Shown here: positions 38,708-47,727 of the stretch, one piece after another
Layout: each line of letters begins with the position of its first letter
Position numbering within the stretch: position 1 is the stretch's first letter
Origin: Hallella colorans
GTDB lineage: Bacteria > Bacteroidota > Bacteroidia > Bacteroidales > Bacteroidaceae
NCBI RefSeq assembly: GCF_003096815.1
Contig: NZ_QENY01000014.1
Coordinates: 23,101 to 87,100 of the forward strand
Length of the DNA: 64,000 nt
Reading direction: 5' to 3'
Program-made: the position numbers and the translations under genes
Notes under the pieces: generated by a model
Told to the model about the DNA's origin: nothing
Seen by the model: the letters and a program-made list of their open reading frames with translations, nothing else
The model's database searches: none

Positions 38708-39769
38708 TCAGTCTTTTTCAGACTCGTAAATGTTTAGGAAGGTCTCTGCGCACCACAGTTGCCACTTCTGATTACCTGTTAAAGCGTTCATGTCTATATT
38801 ATTTTTGAACTCTTTTCGTTTTGGGCCTTTCCAATCTTTAAAAATCATATCTACGGGTCTTGGCATTGGAATTTTATTGGGAATAGGAGTCTCGAGGTAT
38901 TTCAAAGCGTAAAGATTACGAATAAGATATTTGGGTTCTCCGTTCCTAACACGTTTTAAGTCTAATTGGTCTGTCATTACAAGGCGTGCGTATGGGTCGT
39001 AATAATCCAAGTCTGCTGCGCCAAATGCATTCAGGTAAGAGCCGGAACTCTCTATAGAGAACACCTCATCCATGAATTTGAGATAATCTATTTTGTTATC
39101 AGGCAAGCGATAACTTTCGTACAAATCTTTTACGCTCTCGTCAGGATTTGTCAGCACTGACGCTGGTTCGAGAAATGTATAGCGCTTGGCAAAGGCGTCA
39201 AAAGTCCAATCGCGTGATATCAATTGGTCCATGCCGCCAAAGATGAGGTCAGCGCTCTCGCCTACAATCATCATCGTCACACCATCGGATTTGGCTGCCA
39301 ATGCGGCTTTATATATTTGTGGTTCGATGGAATGTACGGGTGCGCACTTACGTTTCATCACGATAGGAACTATCTGTTGATAGTCTTCAAGGGAAATGTC
39401 TATGTAATGATGAATTAGTCCATACTTCTCGCAATAATGGTCCGAGCGCGCGGCATCTTGGTTGAACACATCTGTTCCATGTGCTGTAAATGTATAGGCA
39501 TGGCTTCCTGGACGAAGGTATGAAGCAAGAATTGCGCTGTCCATGCCGCCGGAAAGCAGAATGCCGATATTGGAATGGCGAGAGTACAAGTTGTCGAATT
39601 GCTTTTGTATCTCCCTGTCTATATCCTCGGGTGTTTTTACTCCAATTTTTTGGTCGTCGCTTATTGGTTTGAAATGCTTGTGTTCCATACCTTGATAGAA
39701 GTTTATTCCTTCTTTGAAAATGTATCTATAAGCTATGTATGAACTCAAACAAAAGTCTTTATTTATCAT
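38708..39769 (-). CDS. Asparagine-synthase-like PP-loop ATPase (no glutaminase domain)
   Basis: 353 residues. The PP-loop is LSGGMDSA (72-79), and a second asparagine-synthase-like signature is VGESADLIFGGMD (about 167-179). The N-terminal glutaminase domain of AsnB is missing; the first 65 residues are short and unrelated. Such stand-alone synthase domains adenylate a carboxyl group and form an amide or similar bond. Beside LicD and a cytidylyltransferase, it may modify a sugar acid or the moiety that is transferred. The exact reaction is unknown. Spacing to LicD is 57 bp, to the upstream gene 183 bp. Confidence 0.75.
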   Translation of the reverse strand: MINKDFCLSSYIAYRYIFKEGINFYQGMEHKHFKPISDDQKIGVKTPEDIDREIQKQFDNLYSRHSNIGILLSGGMDSAILASYLRPGSHAYTFTAHGTDVFNQDAARSDHYCEKYGLIHHYIDISLEDYQQIVPIVMKRKCAPVHSIEPQIYKAALAAKSDGVTMMIVGESADLIFGGMDQLISRDWTFDAFAKRYTFLEPASVLTNPDESVKDLYESYRLPDNKIDYLKFMDEVFSIESSGSYLNAFGAADLDYYDPYARLVMTDQLDLKRVRNGEPKYLIRNLYALKYLETPIPNKIPMPRPVDMIFKDWKGPKRKEFKNNIDMNALTGNQKWQLWCAETFLNIYESEKD

Positions 39770-39952
39770 ATTTTTTATATTAAGTATTGTATAAACACTC
39801 TTAAAGTGGGGTAAATTTATGTGGCGAAAATCATTAATATTTTGTTTCTAAGCCTCTTTGGGCAACTTTGACAAGAGCACTTGTCCTCATACTAATGGTT
39901 TTGATACTTTGAACCTTACGATTTTTCGGAATTTGTAAAAGACAGTAATTTT

Positions 39953-40387
39953 TTATTTTAAATCTTCTAAATTATCTCCTCTGATAGCATCGAGAGCTTT
40001 GCGAATCTGTGTGGAGGAAGTGCCTTGAGTATATGGAAAATAAATGATACGAATACCGGCCTCATCAAATTGCTTCTCATATTCCTGCCATTTAGGCGTG
40101 GCATACCAGTCGTCGCCAACAAAGAGCATAGACGCTCCTAATTTTTTGCAAGCTTCAAATTTGTCCATATCGTATTGTGGGACTGCCGCATCGACATATT
40201 TGCAACTGCGAATGATCTCGATACGGTCCTCAAATGGTATCATCGCTTTTTTCCCTTTGTAAGCAACAAGTTCGTCAACCGTAACTCCTACAATTAGTTT
40301 GTCGCACATCCCTTTTGCATTTTTCAAGAGGTTTAAATGCCCAATGTGGAAAAGATCGTATACTCCTGTTGTATATCCTATAACCAT
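39953..40387 (-). CDS. Glycerol-3-phosphate cytidylyltransferase-like protein (TagD family)
   Basis: 144 residues, about the length of TagD. Motif GVYDLFHIGHLNLL contains the HxGH (H14-H17); the C-terminal signature is TQGTSSTQIRKAL (TagD has RTEGIST). VGDDW and the R-ED-R-IEIIRSCKYVD stretch also fit. It would activate glycerol-3-phosphate, or another small phosphate ester, to a CDP derivative. It probably feeds the LicD-type transferase two genes downstream. It is divergent from the flippase gene, and a TACTTTTG box (40495-40488, minus) lies 101 bp upstream. Confidence 0.85.
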   Translation of the reverse strand: MVIGYTTGVYDLFHIGHLNLLKNAKGMCDKLIVGVTVDELVAYKGKKAMIPFEDRIEIIRSCKYVDAAVPQYDMDKFEACKKLGASMLFVGDDWYATPKWQEYEKQFDEAGIRIIYFPYTQGTSSTQIRKALDAIRGDNLEDLK

Positions 40388-40487
40388 TTATTTAATTTTA
40401 TCGTTATTTTATGAAAATTCCAATAAGATTATTTCCTATCGCCCAAAGGCACCAAACCTTTTGAGGAATTGGTTGAATTGTAAGTTA

Positions 40488-40535
40488 CAAAAGTAGTGTT
40501 TTATTTTGAGAATTAAACAATTCATGCTATATTTG
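40488..40535. promoter_or_regulatory. Divergent promoters of the two envelope-glycan gene groups
   Basis: Plus strand: TTTG (40505-40508), 19 nt, TATATTTG (40528-40535), a full consensus promoter 22 bp before the flippase ATG. Minus strand: TACTTTTG (40495-40488), a weaker box for the cytidylyltransferase gene. Confidence 0.7.
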
Positions 40536-40557
40536 TTGTTTAAAAGTGTTGACGTAG

Positions 40558-42000
40558 ATGGCAAAATCATTAAAAGAGAAAACGGCAAACGGTCTGTTTT
40601 GGGGCACGGTGAACAGTGGCGCGACCCAGATGCTCAACATTATCATCGGTGTTTTCTTGGCCCGACTGCTCTCGCCGGCCGATTATGGGGTGGTGGGCAT
40701 GCTGGCCATCTTTATTGTTATTGCTGGTAATTTGCAGAGTAGCGGGTTTTCCAACGCCCTAATCAATCTCAAAAATGCCACCCATTCCGACTATAACGCG
40801 GTGTTTTGGTTTAACATCCTGACCAGTGTAGCCATTTATGCGATACTTTTTGCGGGTGCCCCCCTTATTGCCGCATTCTTTCACGAGCCCACTTTGCTAC
40901 CGCTGTCACGCTTTATATTTCTCACTTTTGTCGCCAGCGCTTTTGGCATTGTGCCCAATGTGATACTTACCAAAGAACTCAAGATTAAGCAATTGGCTAT
41001 CGCTGGAAACGTGGCTCTCATCGTTGCGGGTGCCACCGGATTAGTGCTAGCGGTGCGCGGGCATGGCTGTTGGAGCTTAGCTTGGCAACAATTGGTCTAT
41101 ATCTTGGTGCTCAACCTGTTCAGATACTATTATTGTGCGTGGCGACCCACATGGCGTTTCAGCTTTGAACCCATCAAAAGGATGTTTGGTTTCAGCGTAA
41201 AAATACTTATAACTATGATTCTCAACACGTTGAACAACAATATACTGACCTTTGTTTTCGGTCGGCTCTTCACGGCAAAAGTGGTTGGCAATTTCTCCCA
41301 GGCGTATAAATGGAACACCATGGCCTATTCTTTTGTGGGCAATGCGGTGCAGCAAGTGGCTCAACCTGTGTTGTCATCGCTCACGGATGACGATGCCAGC
41401 AGAGAGCGGCGAGCGTTTCGAAAAATGATGCGTTTTGTGGCTTTGCTCTCATTTCCTTGCCTGTTTGGGTTGGCCCTTATTGCCCACGAGTTTATCATTA
41501 CGCTTTTGGGTGCCAAGTGGAGCGATGCCGTGCCATTGATGCAGATACTCTGTGTGGGTGGCGCTTTTATGCCTTTCTACACCCTTTATCAAAATCTTGC
41601 CATCAGTCACCAGCGCAGTGACATCTACATGTGGTGCAATTTCTTTCAGATTGTCACCCAAATGGCACTCATCTTTCTATGTTACAAGCAGGGCGTGCAG
41701 TTCATGGTTGCCGCCTTTACGGCGCTCAATATAACATGGTTGATAGTGTGGTTTATGGCCACGCGCCGTCTTGTCAATATTCGTTTTGGCGAGTTTGTGC
41801 TTGACATTGCGCCCTTTATGCTCATTGCCGCGGGTGTCATGGCTTTGGCATATATGGTGAGTGTGCCCATAAATTCGCTTGTTTTATCGATGTTGGTCAA
41901 GATGGTGACGACAATAGCGCTCTATATTGTCATGATGAAGGTGTGCAGAGTGAAGATTTTTGATGAGTGCCTGAACTTTTTTTTAAAACGCAACAAATGA
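40558..42000 (+). CDS. Oligosaccharide flippase (MOP superfamily, WzxC-like)
   Basis: 480 residues with about 12-14 membrane segments. The N-terminus has the family pattern NGLFWGTVNSGATQMLNIIIG followed by ARLLSPADYGVVGML; the middle carries NTLNNNILTFVFGRLF and AYKWNTMAYSFVGNAVQQVAQPVL. It flips lipid-linked saccharide units across the inner membrane for an O-antigen or capsule-like glycan. The next glycosyltransferase starts within its stop codon (ATGA overlap), showing translational coupling. First gene of a three-gene plus-strand operon with a strong promoter. Confidence 0.9.
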   Translation: MAKSLKEKTANGLFWGTVNSGATQMLNIIIGVFLARLLSPADYGVVGMLAIFIVIAGNLQSSGFSNALINLKNATHSDYNAVFWFNILTSVAIYAILFAGAPLIAAFFHEPTLLPLSRFIFLTFVASAFGIVPNVILTKELKIKQLAIAGNVALIVAGATGLVLAVRGHGCWSLAWQQLVYILVLNLFRYYYCAWRPTWRFSFEPIKRMFGFSVKILITMILNTLNNNILTFVFGRLFTAKVVGNFSQAYKWNTMAYSFVGNAVQQVAQPVLSSLTDDDASRERRAFRKMMRFVALLSFPCLFGLALIAHEFIITLLGAKWSDAVPLMQILCVGGAFMPFYTLYQNLAISHQRSDIYMWCNFFQIVTQMALIFLCYKQGVQFMVAAFTALNITWLIVWFMATRRLVNIRFGEFVLDIAPFMLIAAGVMALAYMVSVPINSLVLSMLVKMVTTIALYIVMMKVCRVKIFDECLNFFLKRNK

Positions 42001-42902
42001 AAATATCCATCATTATCCCGGTATACAACAAGGCTGAATATATAGAAAAGTGTGTGGCAAGTTGTCTTGCCCAAACCTTTGCCGACTTTGAGATTATCGC
42101 TGTTGACGACGGAAGTAAGGACAATGGTGGCCAGTTGCTGGATGCCATGGCTCGCGAAGATCATCGCTTGCGCGTCATCCATACTGCCAATGGCGGTGTG
42201 ACAGCCGCCCGAAAGGTGGGATGGGAGCAAGCGCAAGGGAAGTGTGTCAGCTTCGTAGACGCAGATGACGAACTATTGCCCGACGCCCTGCAACGACTGT
42301 ATGACGCCATGGCAGAAAGCGGAGCCGACGAGGTGATTGGCACGTATGTCAATCAATACGGCCGGCTGTTCTCCACCCATCGCAAGGGATGGGTGGGGCA
42401 CGACTTGTTGTTGAAGGAGATATTGGCCAATAGCTCGCGTTTCTGCGTGCTGTGGGGCATTCTTTTCAAGCGCGAGTTGCTCGCGGGATGCCTTGACACG
42501 CCACGCGTTATCAGGACGGGCGAGGATCGCCTCATGCAGGTGATGGTGTTGATGAAGGAGCCTCGAGTGTATTTCATAGACGAGCCGGTGTATTACTACA
42601 ATATGGACATTCCCAACGATCGCACGCTCAATATTCCGGAGGAGCAGGCCTATGACAGGTTGCTCCGCGAGGTGTTGGCACCTAAATGGGATAGGTATAA
42701 AGACTATTATGTGTTGAGACAGCTCAAGCAATACGAAAAATTTGTGGACCAAAGACGTTTTGGCGAGTTTGAGGATTATTACCAATCGCAACTTGACGGC
42801 AAACTCAATGGCGACATTCCGTTGGCAGACCGCATGGCCTATATGTTGCCGCCGCGGTTGGCCTATTACCCCATACATTGGAGAAAACATTTAAATGACT
42901 GA
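41997..42902 (+). CDS. Glycosyltransferase, family 2
   Basis: 301 residues from the ATG at 41997, which overlaps the flippase stop by 4 bp. GT-A fold signatures: ISIIIPVYNKAEYIEKCVAS at the N-terminus, AVDDGSKDNG, and the DxD motif in VSFVDADDEL (about 83-92). It has no membrane segment and would act at the cytoplasmic face, adding a sugar to a lipid-linked chain. The donor is unknown. The following gene overlaps its 3' end by 8 bp. Confidence 0.92.
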   Translation: MKISIIIPVYNKAEYIEKCVASCLAQTFADFEIIAVDDGSKDNGGQLLDAMAREDHRLRVIHTANGGVTAARKVGWEQAQGKCVSFVDADDELLPDALQRLYDAMAESGADEVIGTYVNQYGRLFSTHRKGWVGHDLLLKEILANSSRFCVLWGILFKRELLAGCLDTPRVIRTGEDRLMQVMVLMKEPRVYFIDEPVYYYNMDIPNDRTLNIPEEQAYDRLLREVLAPKWDRYKDYYVLRQLKQYEKFVDQRRFGEFEDYYQSQLDGKLNGDIPLADRMAYMLPPRLAYYPIHWRKHLND

Positions 42903-43926
42903 TATTATGAGACATCCTGCCAAAATAGACATTGCCGTGTTAATGTTGTTTTTCAATCGCCCGGATACCTTCGGACAGGTTTTTGCCGAGGTGAAAAAGG
43001 CTCGTCCGTCGCGCCTGTTCTTGTATCAGGACGGACCTCGGGACGACAAAGACATGGATGGTATCATGGCTTGCCGACGCATTGCCGAGGATATCGATTG
43101 GGAATGTGATGTGCGTCAATGTTTTCAAGAGCGCAACTACGGTTGCGACCCATCTGGCTACATGTCGCAAAAGTGGGCTTTCTCTTTGGCCTCCAAGTGC
43201 ATGGTGCTCGAGGATGACGTGGTGCCGTCGCAGTCTTTCTTCCCGTTTTGCAAGGAGATGCTTGACAGATACGAGCATGATGAGCGCATAACGATGATTG
43301 CCGGGTTTAATGTTGACGAGGTGTCGGCGGCCGTTCCGTATGACTATTTCTTTACGTCGGCGTTCTCTATATGGGGCTGGGCGTCGTGGAGAAGAGTTGT
43401 TGACCAATGGGACGCTACTTATAGTTTTCTTGACGACAGTTTCAACATGCTCCAATTGCGGGCGGTGCTGAGGCAAAGAGGTTTTAGGCGCGATTTCATC
43501 AAGATGTGCCGAGACCATCGGCAGGCTGGAAAGCCATTCTTCGAGAGTGTTTTTTGGTCAGCGATGCTATTCGGTTCGGGGCTCGCTATCATGCCGTCAA
43601 AAAATCTTGTGAGCAATATCGGGCTGACGGAGAACTCCACTCATTATGCTTCTGATATGCGAACCACGCCACATGGATTGCGTCGCATATTCACAATGGG
43701 GCGTCACGAGATTGTTTTTCCGCTTCGTCACCCCAAATATGTCATAGAGTACGTTGACTATAAAGACCGTCTTTATCGGGTCAACGCATGGGGACATCCA
43801 CTCGTCAAGGCGGGACGGTCGGTGGAAGAGCTGCTCTTGAGCCTGCGATATGGACAGTTCGGCAAGATAGGCAAGGCCATCAGGCTACGTGTCTCTAAAT
43901 GGATGGGTAGGGCCAAGCATGTTTGA
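42895..43926 (+). CDS. Glycosyltransferase-like protein (GT-A fold)
   Basis: 343 residues. It begins IAVLMLFFNRPDTFGQVFAEV, with SRLFLYQDGPRDDKD, and the acidic metal motif is MVLEDDVVPSQSFF (about 103-116). IWGWASWRRV fits GT-A proteins of the HlpA-like group that modify surface glycans. A basic C-terminal helix may bind the membrane. A second start at 42907 (MRHPAKID) is possible and would avoid the overlap with the previous gene. Last gene of the flippase operon; a hairpin overlaps its stop codon. Confidence 0.8.
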   Translation: MTDIMRHPAKIDIAVLMLFFNRPDTFGQVFAEVKKARPSRLFLYQDGPRDDKDMDGIMACRRIAEDIDWECDVRQCFQERNYGCDPSGYMSQKWAFSLASKCMVLEDDVVPSQSFFPFCKEMLDRYEHDERITMIAGFNVDEVSAAVPYDYFFTSAFSIWGWASWRRVVDQWDATYSFLDDSFNMLQLRAVLRQRGFRRDFIKMCRDHRQAGKPFFESVFWSAMLFGSGLAIMPSKNLVSNIGLTENSTHYASDMRTTPHGLRRIFTMGRHEIVFPLRHPKYVIEYVDYKDRLYRVNAWGHPLVKAGRSVEELLLSLRYGQFGKIGKAIRLRVSKWMGRAKHV

Positions 43927-43955
43927 GGCTTAACCTGTGGTACGGGTTAAGCCTC
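43925..43955 (+). terminator. Terminator of the flippase operon
   Basis: Perfect 11-bp stem GAGGCTTAACC / GGTTAAGCCTC with a 9-nt loop, starting inside the stop codon. No strong T-run follows on the plus strand. Confidence 0.55.
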
Positions 43956-44007
43956 CATGCGGTTATAATTTGATGGCGCAACGCTCGCTCGTTCTGCGCT
44001 CACGTCA

Positions 44008-44661
44008 CTATTCAAACGACAGCTCGCCAAAGTAGTCGGGGCGATGAAAATCGGGCTTGGCTATCTCAATGGCGTTCCAAGACAAGAAGTGAGGCTTTTC
44101 TAAAGCATCGCCACACTTGTAAAAGTTGGCGCGATAATTCTGCCCACTCACAGTGCCAATTTGATGGTTAAAGAAGGTAGAGGTAGGAATGATGAGAGCT
44201 AACTGCCACTCGCATCTACCCTTTCGCTCTTCAAAGGGCGCCCTGCCCAATGTTGTCCACCTGTCAATCTGCCTTAAAACATGTTTAGAGGCCAATGCTC
44301 GCTTTTCCCTTCCTTGGCCACAACCCACCAATAACGTGCCCGCGCAGTTGCATTCCACGTTGTAATAGGGGCCGTCCGGGGTGGGCTGGAAGAAAAATTC
44401 ACAACAAGAGTCTTCCCATACATGCCCGTTATCTTGAGCGGCCAAAGCTCTAACGCTGTCTTCAGACACACGATAGTGCAGGTATATGGTGTCGTTGTGA
44501 TGCCCCATCCTGAACGATGCCTTCGGTGTATAGGGGTAGTCCGCGGCCCAATTGGCGTTGTCGATCAGCTCGAATGGAATTTGCTCAGCATCCATGATGG
44601 CTGGTATGTCGGCGGCAGCAAGGGGCTGCTGCGATATTTTTTTTATGGTTAGGCGTTTCAT
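44008..44661 (-). CDS. Carbohydrate-binding family 9-like protein
   Basis: 217 residues from Met 44661. The CBM9-like pattern is visible: strands with FRMGHHNDTIYLHYRVSED, then DSCCEFFFQP, YYNVECNCAGTLLVG and ANFYKCGD near the end. No signal peptide is seen, so it should be cytoplasmic. It starts 2 bp after the stop of the sugar-kinase gene; an alternative start at 44673 would overlap that gene by 10 bp. The pair suggests handling of a sugar inside the cell, but the ligand is unknown. Confidence 0.75.
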   Translation of the reverse strand: MKRLTIKKISQQPLAAADIPAIMDAEQIPFELIDNANWAADYPYTPKASFRMGHHNDTIYLHYRVSEDSVRALAAQDNGHVWEDSCCEFFFQPTPDGPYYNVECNCAGTLLVGCGQGREKRALASKHVLRQIDRWTTLGRAPFEERKGRCEWQLALIIPTSTFFNHQIGTVSGQNYRANFYKCGDALEKPHFLSWNAIEIAKPDFHRPDYFGELSFE

Positions 44662-44663
44662 AT

Positions 44664-45755
44664 CTATAAACATTGTTTGATATAAGCGTTCATCTCAGGC
44701 TCGTGTTCGCATACATTGCGGAATAAACACAATTGGTTTTTAGCTCGCACAAGATTGTGGTTGTCGTACGATGTCTTATAATAGGTGTCGCCATTGATAT
44801 AGTCGGCAAGAAATCTTACGCACTGCATGTAGGGGAAAAGTTTGGCCGCGTAGGGCAAGTTTTCTATCTCGATGGGTTCCAAGAACTCTTTGGCCGATTC
44901 AAGATATCCTTTTGTGAAGGCCTCGAAAATATCCATCCGAAAAGCGATTTTGTCGTATTCGGGGGAGTCTTCAGCAACGGTGTTGGCAGCCGTTCGCAGG
45001 AAATCGCCATAGTCTGAGAATATAAAGCTTGGCATGACGGTATCCAAATCGATAACGCAGAGCACCTTGCCATCCTTGTCAAACATCATGTTGTTCACCT
45101 TTGTGTCGCAGTGACAGATGCGCTTTTTGAGTTTTCCGTCCCGATAATAGCGCTCGGCTTTGCACATTTCTGCCTCGTGTTCTTTCAGTTCGGCCAAGAT
45201 ATCGCGCACCTCTTTCACCCTGCCCACGGCGTCATTGTCTACGGCTTGGCGCAGCTGTCTTGCTCTAAGCTCCATGTTGTGGAAGTCGGGGATGGTCTCG
45301 CCCAATTTTTCGGGCACGTCAACTAACATTGACTGGAATTTGCCGAAAGCTTTGCCCGCATCATAAGAATATGCCGGATTGACGGTCTCGTGTGTTTCGG
45401 CGTCGGGTATGAACAATGATATGCGCCAGTATTTGTTATCAGAATCTTTGAAGTATGTCTTGCCATTATCGGCCGTGACAAATCTCAACACCTTGCGATC
45501 AATATCCGTTTCACCTTTGCTTTTTAGTTTCTTGCGTATATGGTTGGTTACGGTTTCTATATTGTGTTGTAATAAATCAACGTCTGTAAATATCTCGTTG
45601 TTAATGCGTTGCAACACATAGCTTGGCGCGTCTTGCTCCCTTGTCTTTACCAAAAAGGTGTCGTTGATCAGGCCGTTGCCAAGTGGCGCAATGCTTTCAA
45701 CAGTGCCTTTGATGTTGAAATGAGCGATAACTTTCGATAATTTGTTATTTTCCAT
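44664..45755 (-). CDS. Sugar 1-kinase of the aminoglycoside-phosphotransferase fold (NahK-like)
   Basis: 363 residues, near the length of N-acetylhexosamine 1-kinases. Kinase-like motifs: ICHCDTKVNNMMFD (catalytic Asp and Asn, about 213-226), VLCVIDLDTVMPS (metal-binding Asp, about 231-243) and SDYGDFLRTAAN. NahK-type enzymes phosphorylate GlcNAc/GalNAc at O1, feeding nucleotide-sugar synthesis or degradation of host glycans. The substrate here is inferred only from fold and length. A consensus promoter precedes it, and the CBM9-like gene follows. Confidence 0.75.
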   Translation of the reverse strand: MENNKLSKVIAHFNIKGTVESIAPLGNGLINDTFLVKTREQDAPSYVLQRINNEIFTDVDLLQHNIETVTNHIRKKLKSKGETDIDRKVLRFVTADNGKTYFKDSDNKYWRISLFIPDAETHETVNPAYSYDAGKAFGKFQSMLVDVPEKLGETIPDFHNMELRARQLRQAVDNDAVGRVKEVRDILAELKEHEAEMCKAERYYRDGKLKKRICHCDTKVNNMMFDKDGKVLCVIDLDTVMPSFIFSDYGDFLRTAANTVAEDSPEYDKIAFRMDIFEAFTKGYLESAKEFLEPIEIENLPYAAKLFPYMQCVRFLADYINGDTYYKTSYDNHNLVRAKNQLCLFRNVCEHEPEMNAYIKQCL

Positions 45756-45805
45756 GAAATATATTTTTAGTGATTAGTATTGGGTATAGGTTTAAAACAA
45801 TGATA

Positions 45806-45836
45806 CAAAAATAACGAATAAGGCTGAAATAACAAA
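45806..45836 (-). promoter_or_regulatory. Promoter of the NahK-like gene
   Basis: On the minus strand TTTG (45836-45833), 19 nt, TATTTTTG (45813-45806): a full consensus. Its -33 element lies inside the stem of the terminator of the upstream operon. Confidence 0.7.
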
Positions 45837-45868
45837 ACATGTACTCGGTAATTTTGTTTTTCAGCCTT
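45820..45868 (-). terminator. Terminator of the seven-gene envelope operon
   Basis: Stem AAGGCTGAA (45820-45828) with TTCAGCCTT (45860-45868), extended inward by AACAAAA / TTTTGTT with small mismatches. It lies 18 bp after the stop of the 45886-47319 gene. On the minus strand it is followed by ATTCGTTATTTTTG. Confidence 0.65.
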
Positions 45869-45885
45869 CATCTTTGTTTTGGGGT

Positions 45886-47319
45886 CTATGTGAAATATTG
45901 TACAACAAGCGTCGCATTGTAACTCCATAGGTATATCGTGAGTAGGGTCAATATGACTAACAGCGCATGTCGTGCCACCCCCTGAGAGCGTTTGAGCAGG
46001 CAAGACGTGGCTATGGGGATGGCGTAAATCCAATGGGCTGACATGATGTAAACCTCGTTGATGCCAAATCCCAAACCCATGTGGAGCAACATGTCAAATC
46101 CAAAAAAAGACATCACAAGCCATAAGAAGCGTGATCGGGCACCCGCGATGATGCCGCAAACGAATAGCAATACCACGATAAGCTCTATGCAATAAAAATA
46201 CCACGCGCCATATTTCACGATGAGCGGACGCTGCACTAACGTGTCTTCCAACAGGTGCTTGCTGTGCAATTGTATAGACTCTCCGAAGAGATTTTCAACA
46301 ATAGTCTCCCAACGAGAGGTTGTTTTGTCTGTCCAACTCATAAACTCGCCTTTAGCGATAGGCTTTCCTTTGTTCACCATCCACGCTTTTTGATGATCTC
46401 GTTTATATTTCGCGCTAATTTTTTGGTTGATGTATTGGTTCACGTTCGCCCTTATTTGTGCCGTGTCTGTGAGCTTGGTGGTATCCCTGTACTGTGTGTA
46501 CACCTTGTCTCTCCATGCTTTGTCTTTCTTCATCTTGGCCTCTTTTCGGGCCATTTCGGCGGGCCACACAAATTTGCGATATTCGAATCGGGCGAACAAC
46601 CAGATGAGGAGAGAGGGTGCGATGACAGCCAGAAGCAGGTATTTCAAGCGGAAAAACCGCTTGCCATTGCAGAAAAGGGCGGCCATGAAGGTCTTCAAGC
46701 CATTGTTGAGCGATATGCCAGCCGTGAGCGCGAAGAGTAAGACGGTTTGCCAAATGGTGAGCGCGCGGCGTTTTTTGATACATATTCCGCTTATGTATAG
46801 TGTCATAATTAGCACTGGCATGGACATGGCGAAGTGGTCAGGCGAGATGAATGTTACCATGACGTAAGCCAGGGAGAAAAGGTAATAAGACATGACGATG
46901 GTCTCTATACGTTTTAAGCCGATAATCTCGCGCAGGATACGATACATAAACACGAACGAGTAGCAACTACACAACAGTTGCAACGCTCCCATGACATAGA
47001 TGGCGCAGTTGTGTCCCGTGAGCCAAGTCAACGCTTGGTTGAGCAGGTATGGCGGGTACATAAAGAATGCTAACAGTGGGTGACGGTACACATTGTAAAA
47101 CGTTCCCCAATCGGTCAAGACAAGATAGCTCAATGGGTCGAAGCCCGATATGCGGAAGTGGGCTATCACTATCTTTCTAAAGTTGTCAGATATAGGCGTC
47201 AACGCGTCACTGTAAGCGTAGATAGGAAGCGCGATGAGCGCTGCCATGAGTAGCGTTGCGACCAGAGTAGGTATGCGCTCTTCTTGTTTTAAACGGAATA
47301 TGTCAAGTATTTTTTTCAT
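45886..47319 (-). CDS. Multi-pass membrane protein (DUF6080-like; possible GT-C glycosyltransferase)
   Basis: 477 residues. About ten hydrophobic segments surround a soluble loop near residues 250-345 rich in Lys/Asp (AEMARKEAKMKKDKAWRDKV...). It begins KKILDIFRLKQEERIPTLVATLL and ends with short segments at the membrane. This form and the Prevotellaceae context suggest the DUF6080 group. Its position directly after GtrA (3 bp) in an operon with a UbiA-type enzyme suggests a GT-C-like transferase that uses a lipid-phosphate sugar outside the membrane. No clear catalytic Asp in the first loop can be proven, so function is inference. Confidence 0.6.
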   Translation of the reverse strand: MKKILDIFRLKQEERIPTLVATLLMAALIALPIYAYSDALTPISDNFRKIVIAHFRISGFDPLSYLVLTDWGTFYNVYRHPLLAFFMYPPYLLNQALTWLTGHNCAIYVMGALQLLCSCYSFVFMYRILREIIGLKRIETIVMSYYLFSLAYVMVTFISPDHFAMSMPVLIMTLYISGICIKKRRALTIWQTVLLFALTAGISLNNGLKTFMAALFCNGKRFFRLKYLLLAVIAPSLLIWLFARFEYRKFVWPAEMARKEAKMKKDKAWRDKVYTQYRDTTKLTDTAQIRANVNQYINQKISAKYKRDHQKAWMVNKGKPIAKGEFMSWTDKTTSRWETIVENLFGESIQLHSKHLLEDTLVQRPLIVKYGAWYFYCIELIVVLLFVCGIIAGARSRFLWLVMSFFGFDMLLHMGLGFGINEVYIMSAHWIYAIPIATSCLLKRSQGVARHALLVILTLLTIYLWSYNATLVVQYFT

Positions 47320-47322
47320 AAA

Positions 47323-47727
47323 TCAACGTCTCATGAAATGTCTAACCAATATAAAATTGACGGGCACGCAGATGGCAAACATGGGTATTGGGGCCAACGA
47401 TTTGGGTATTCCAATATAGATAAAGCATGCTAACGATGCCGTTTGTAATAGATAATTAATGACGTGGCACAGCGCAAACCATGCTCCACGCTTGGCGTTG
47501 GGCTTGACGCGGAATGTGAAGAGCGTGCTTGCCATGAAGTTGAATGCGAAACTCACGACATAGCCCACGGTGTTGGCCACCGTTGCATGCGTCCATGTCA
47601 AGAGCGGCAAATAGATGCCATATTGTATCAATGTGGCCAATGCGCCTACCACGCCAAAGCGTATTATCTCGCCCATTCGCTGTCGCTTGTCAGTTCCTGA
47701 ATGGTTTGTAGTGTTTTCGGTCTGCAT
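47323..47727 (-). CDS. GtrA-family membrane protein (lipid-phosphate sugar flippase-like)
   Basis: About 134 residues from MQTEN (47727). Four membrane segments; the family pattern is RFGVVGALATLIQYGIYLPLL and YVVSFAFNFMASTLFTF, with a basic loop (RVKPNAKRG) and VNFILVRHFM at the end. GtrA proteins move polyprenyl-phosphate sugars across the inner membrane, or hold their synthases. A shorter start at 47676 (MGEIIRF) avoids a 38-bp overlap with the HAD gene and may be the true one. It sits between the HAD phosphatase and the DUF6080-like gene. Confidence 0.85.
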   Translation of the reverse strand: MQTENTTNHSGTDKRQRMGEIIRFGVVGALATLIQYGIYLPLLTWTHATVANTVGYVVSFAFNFMASTLFTFRVKPNAKRGAWFALCHVINYLLQTASLACFIYIGIPKSLAPIPMFAICVPVNFILVRHFMRR

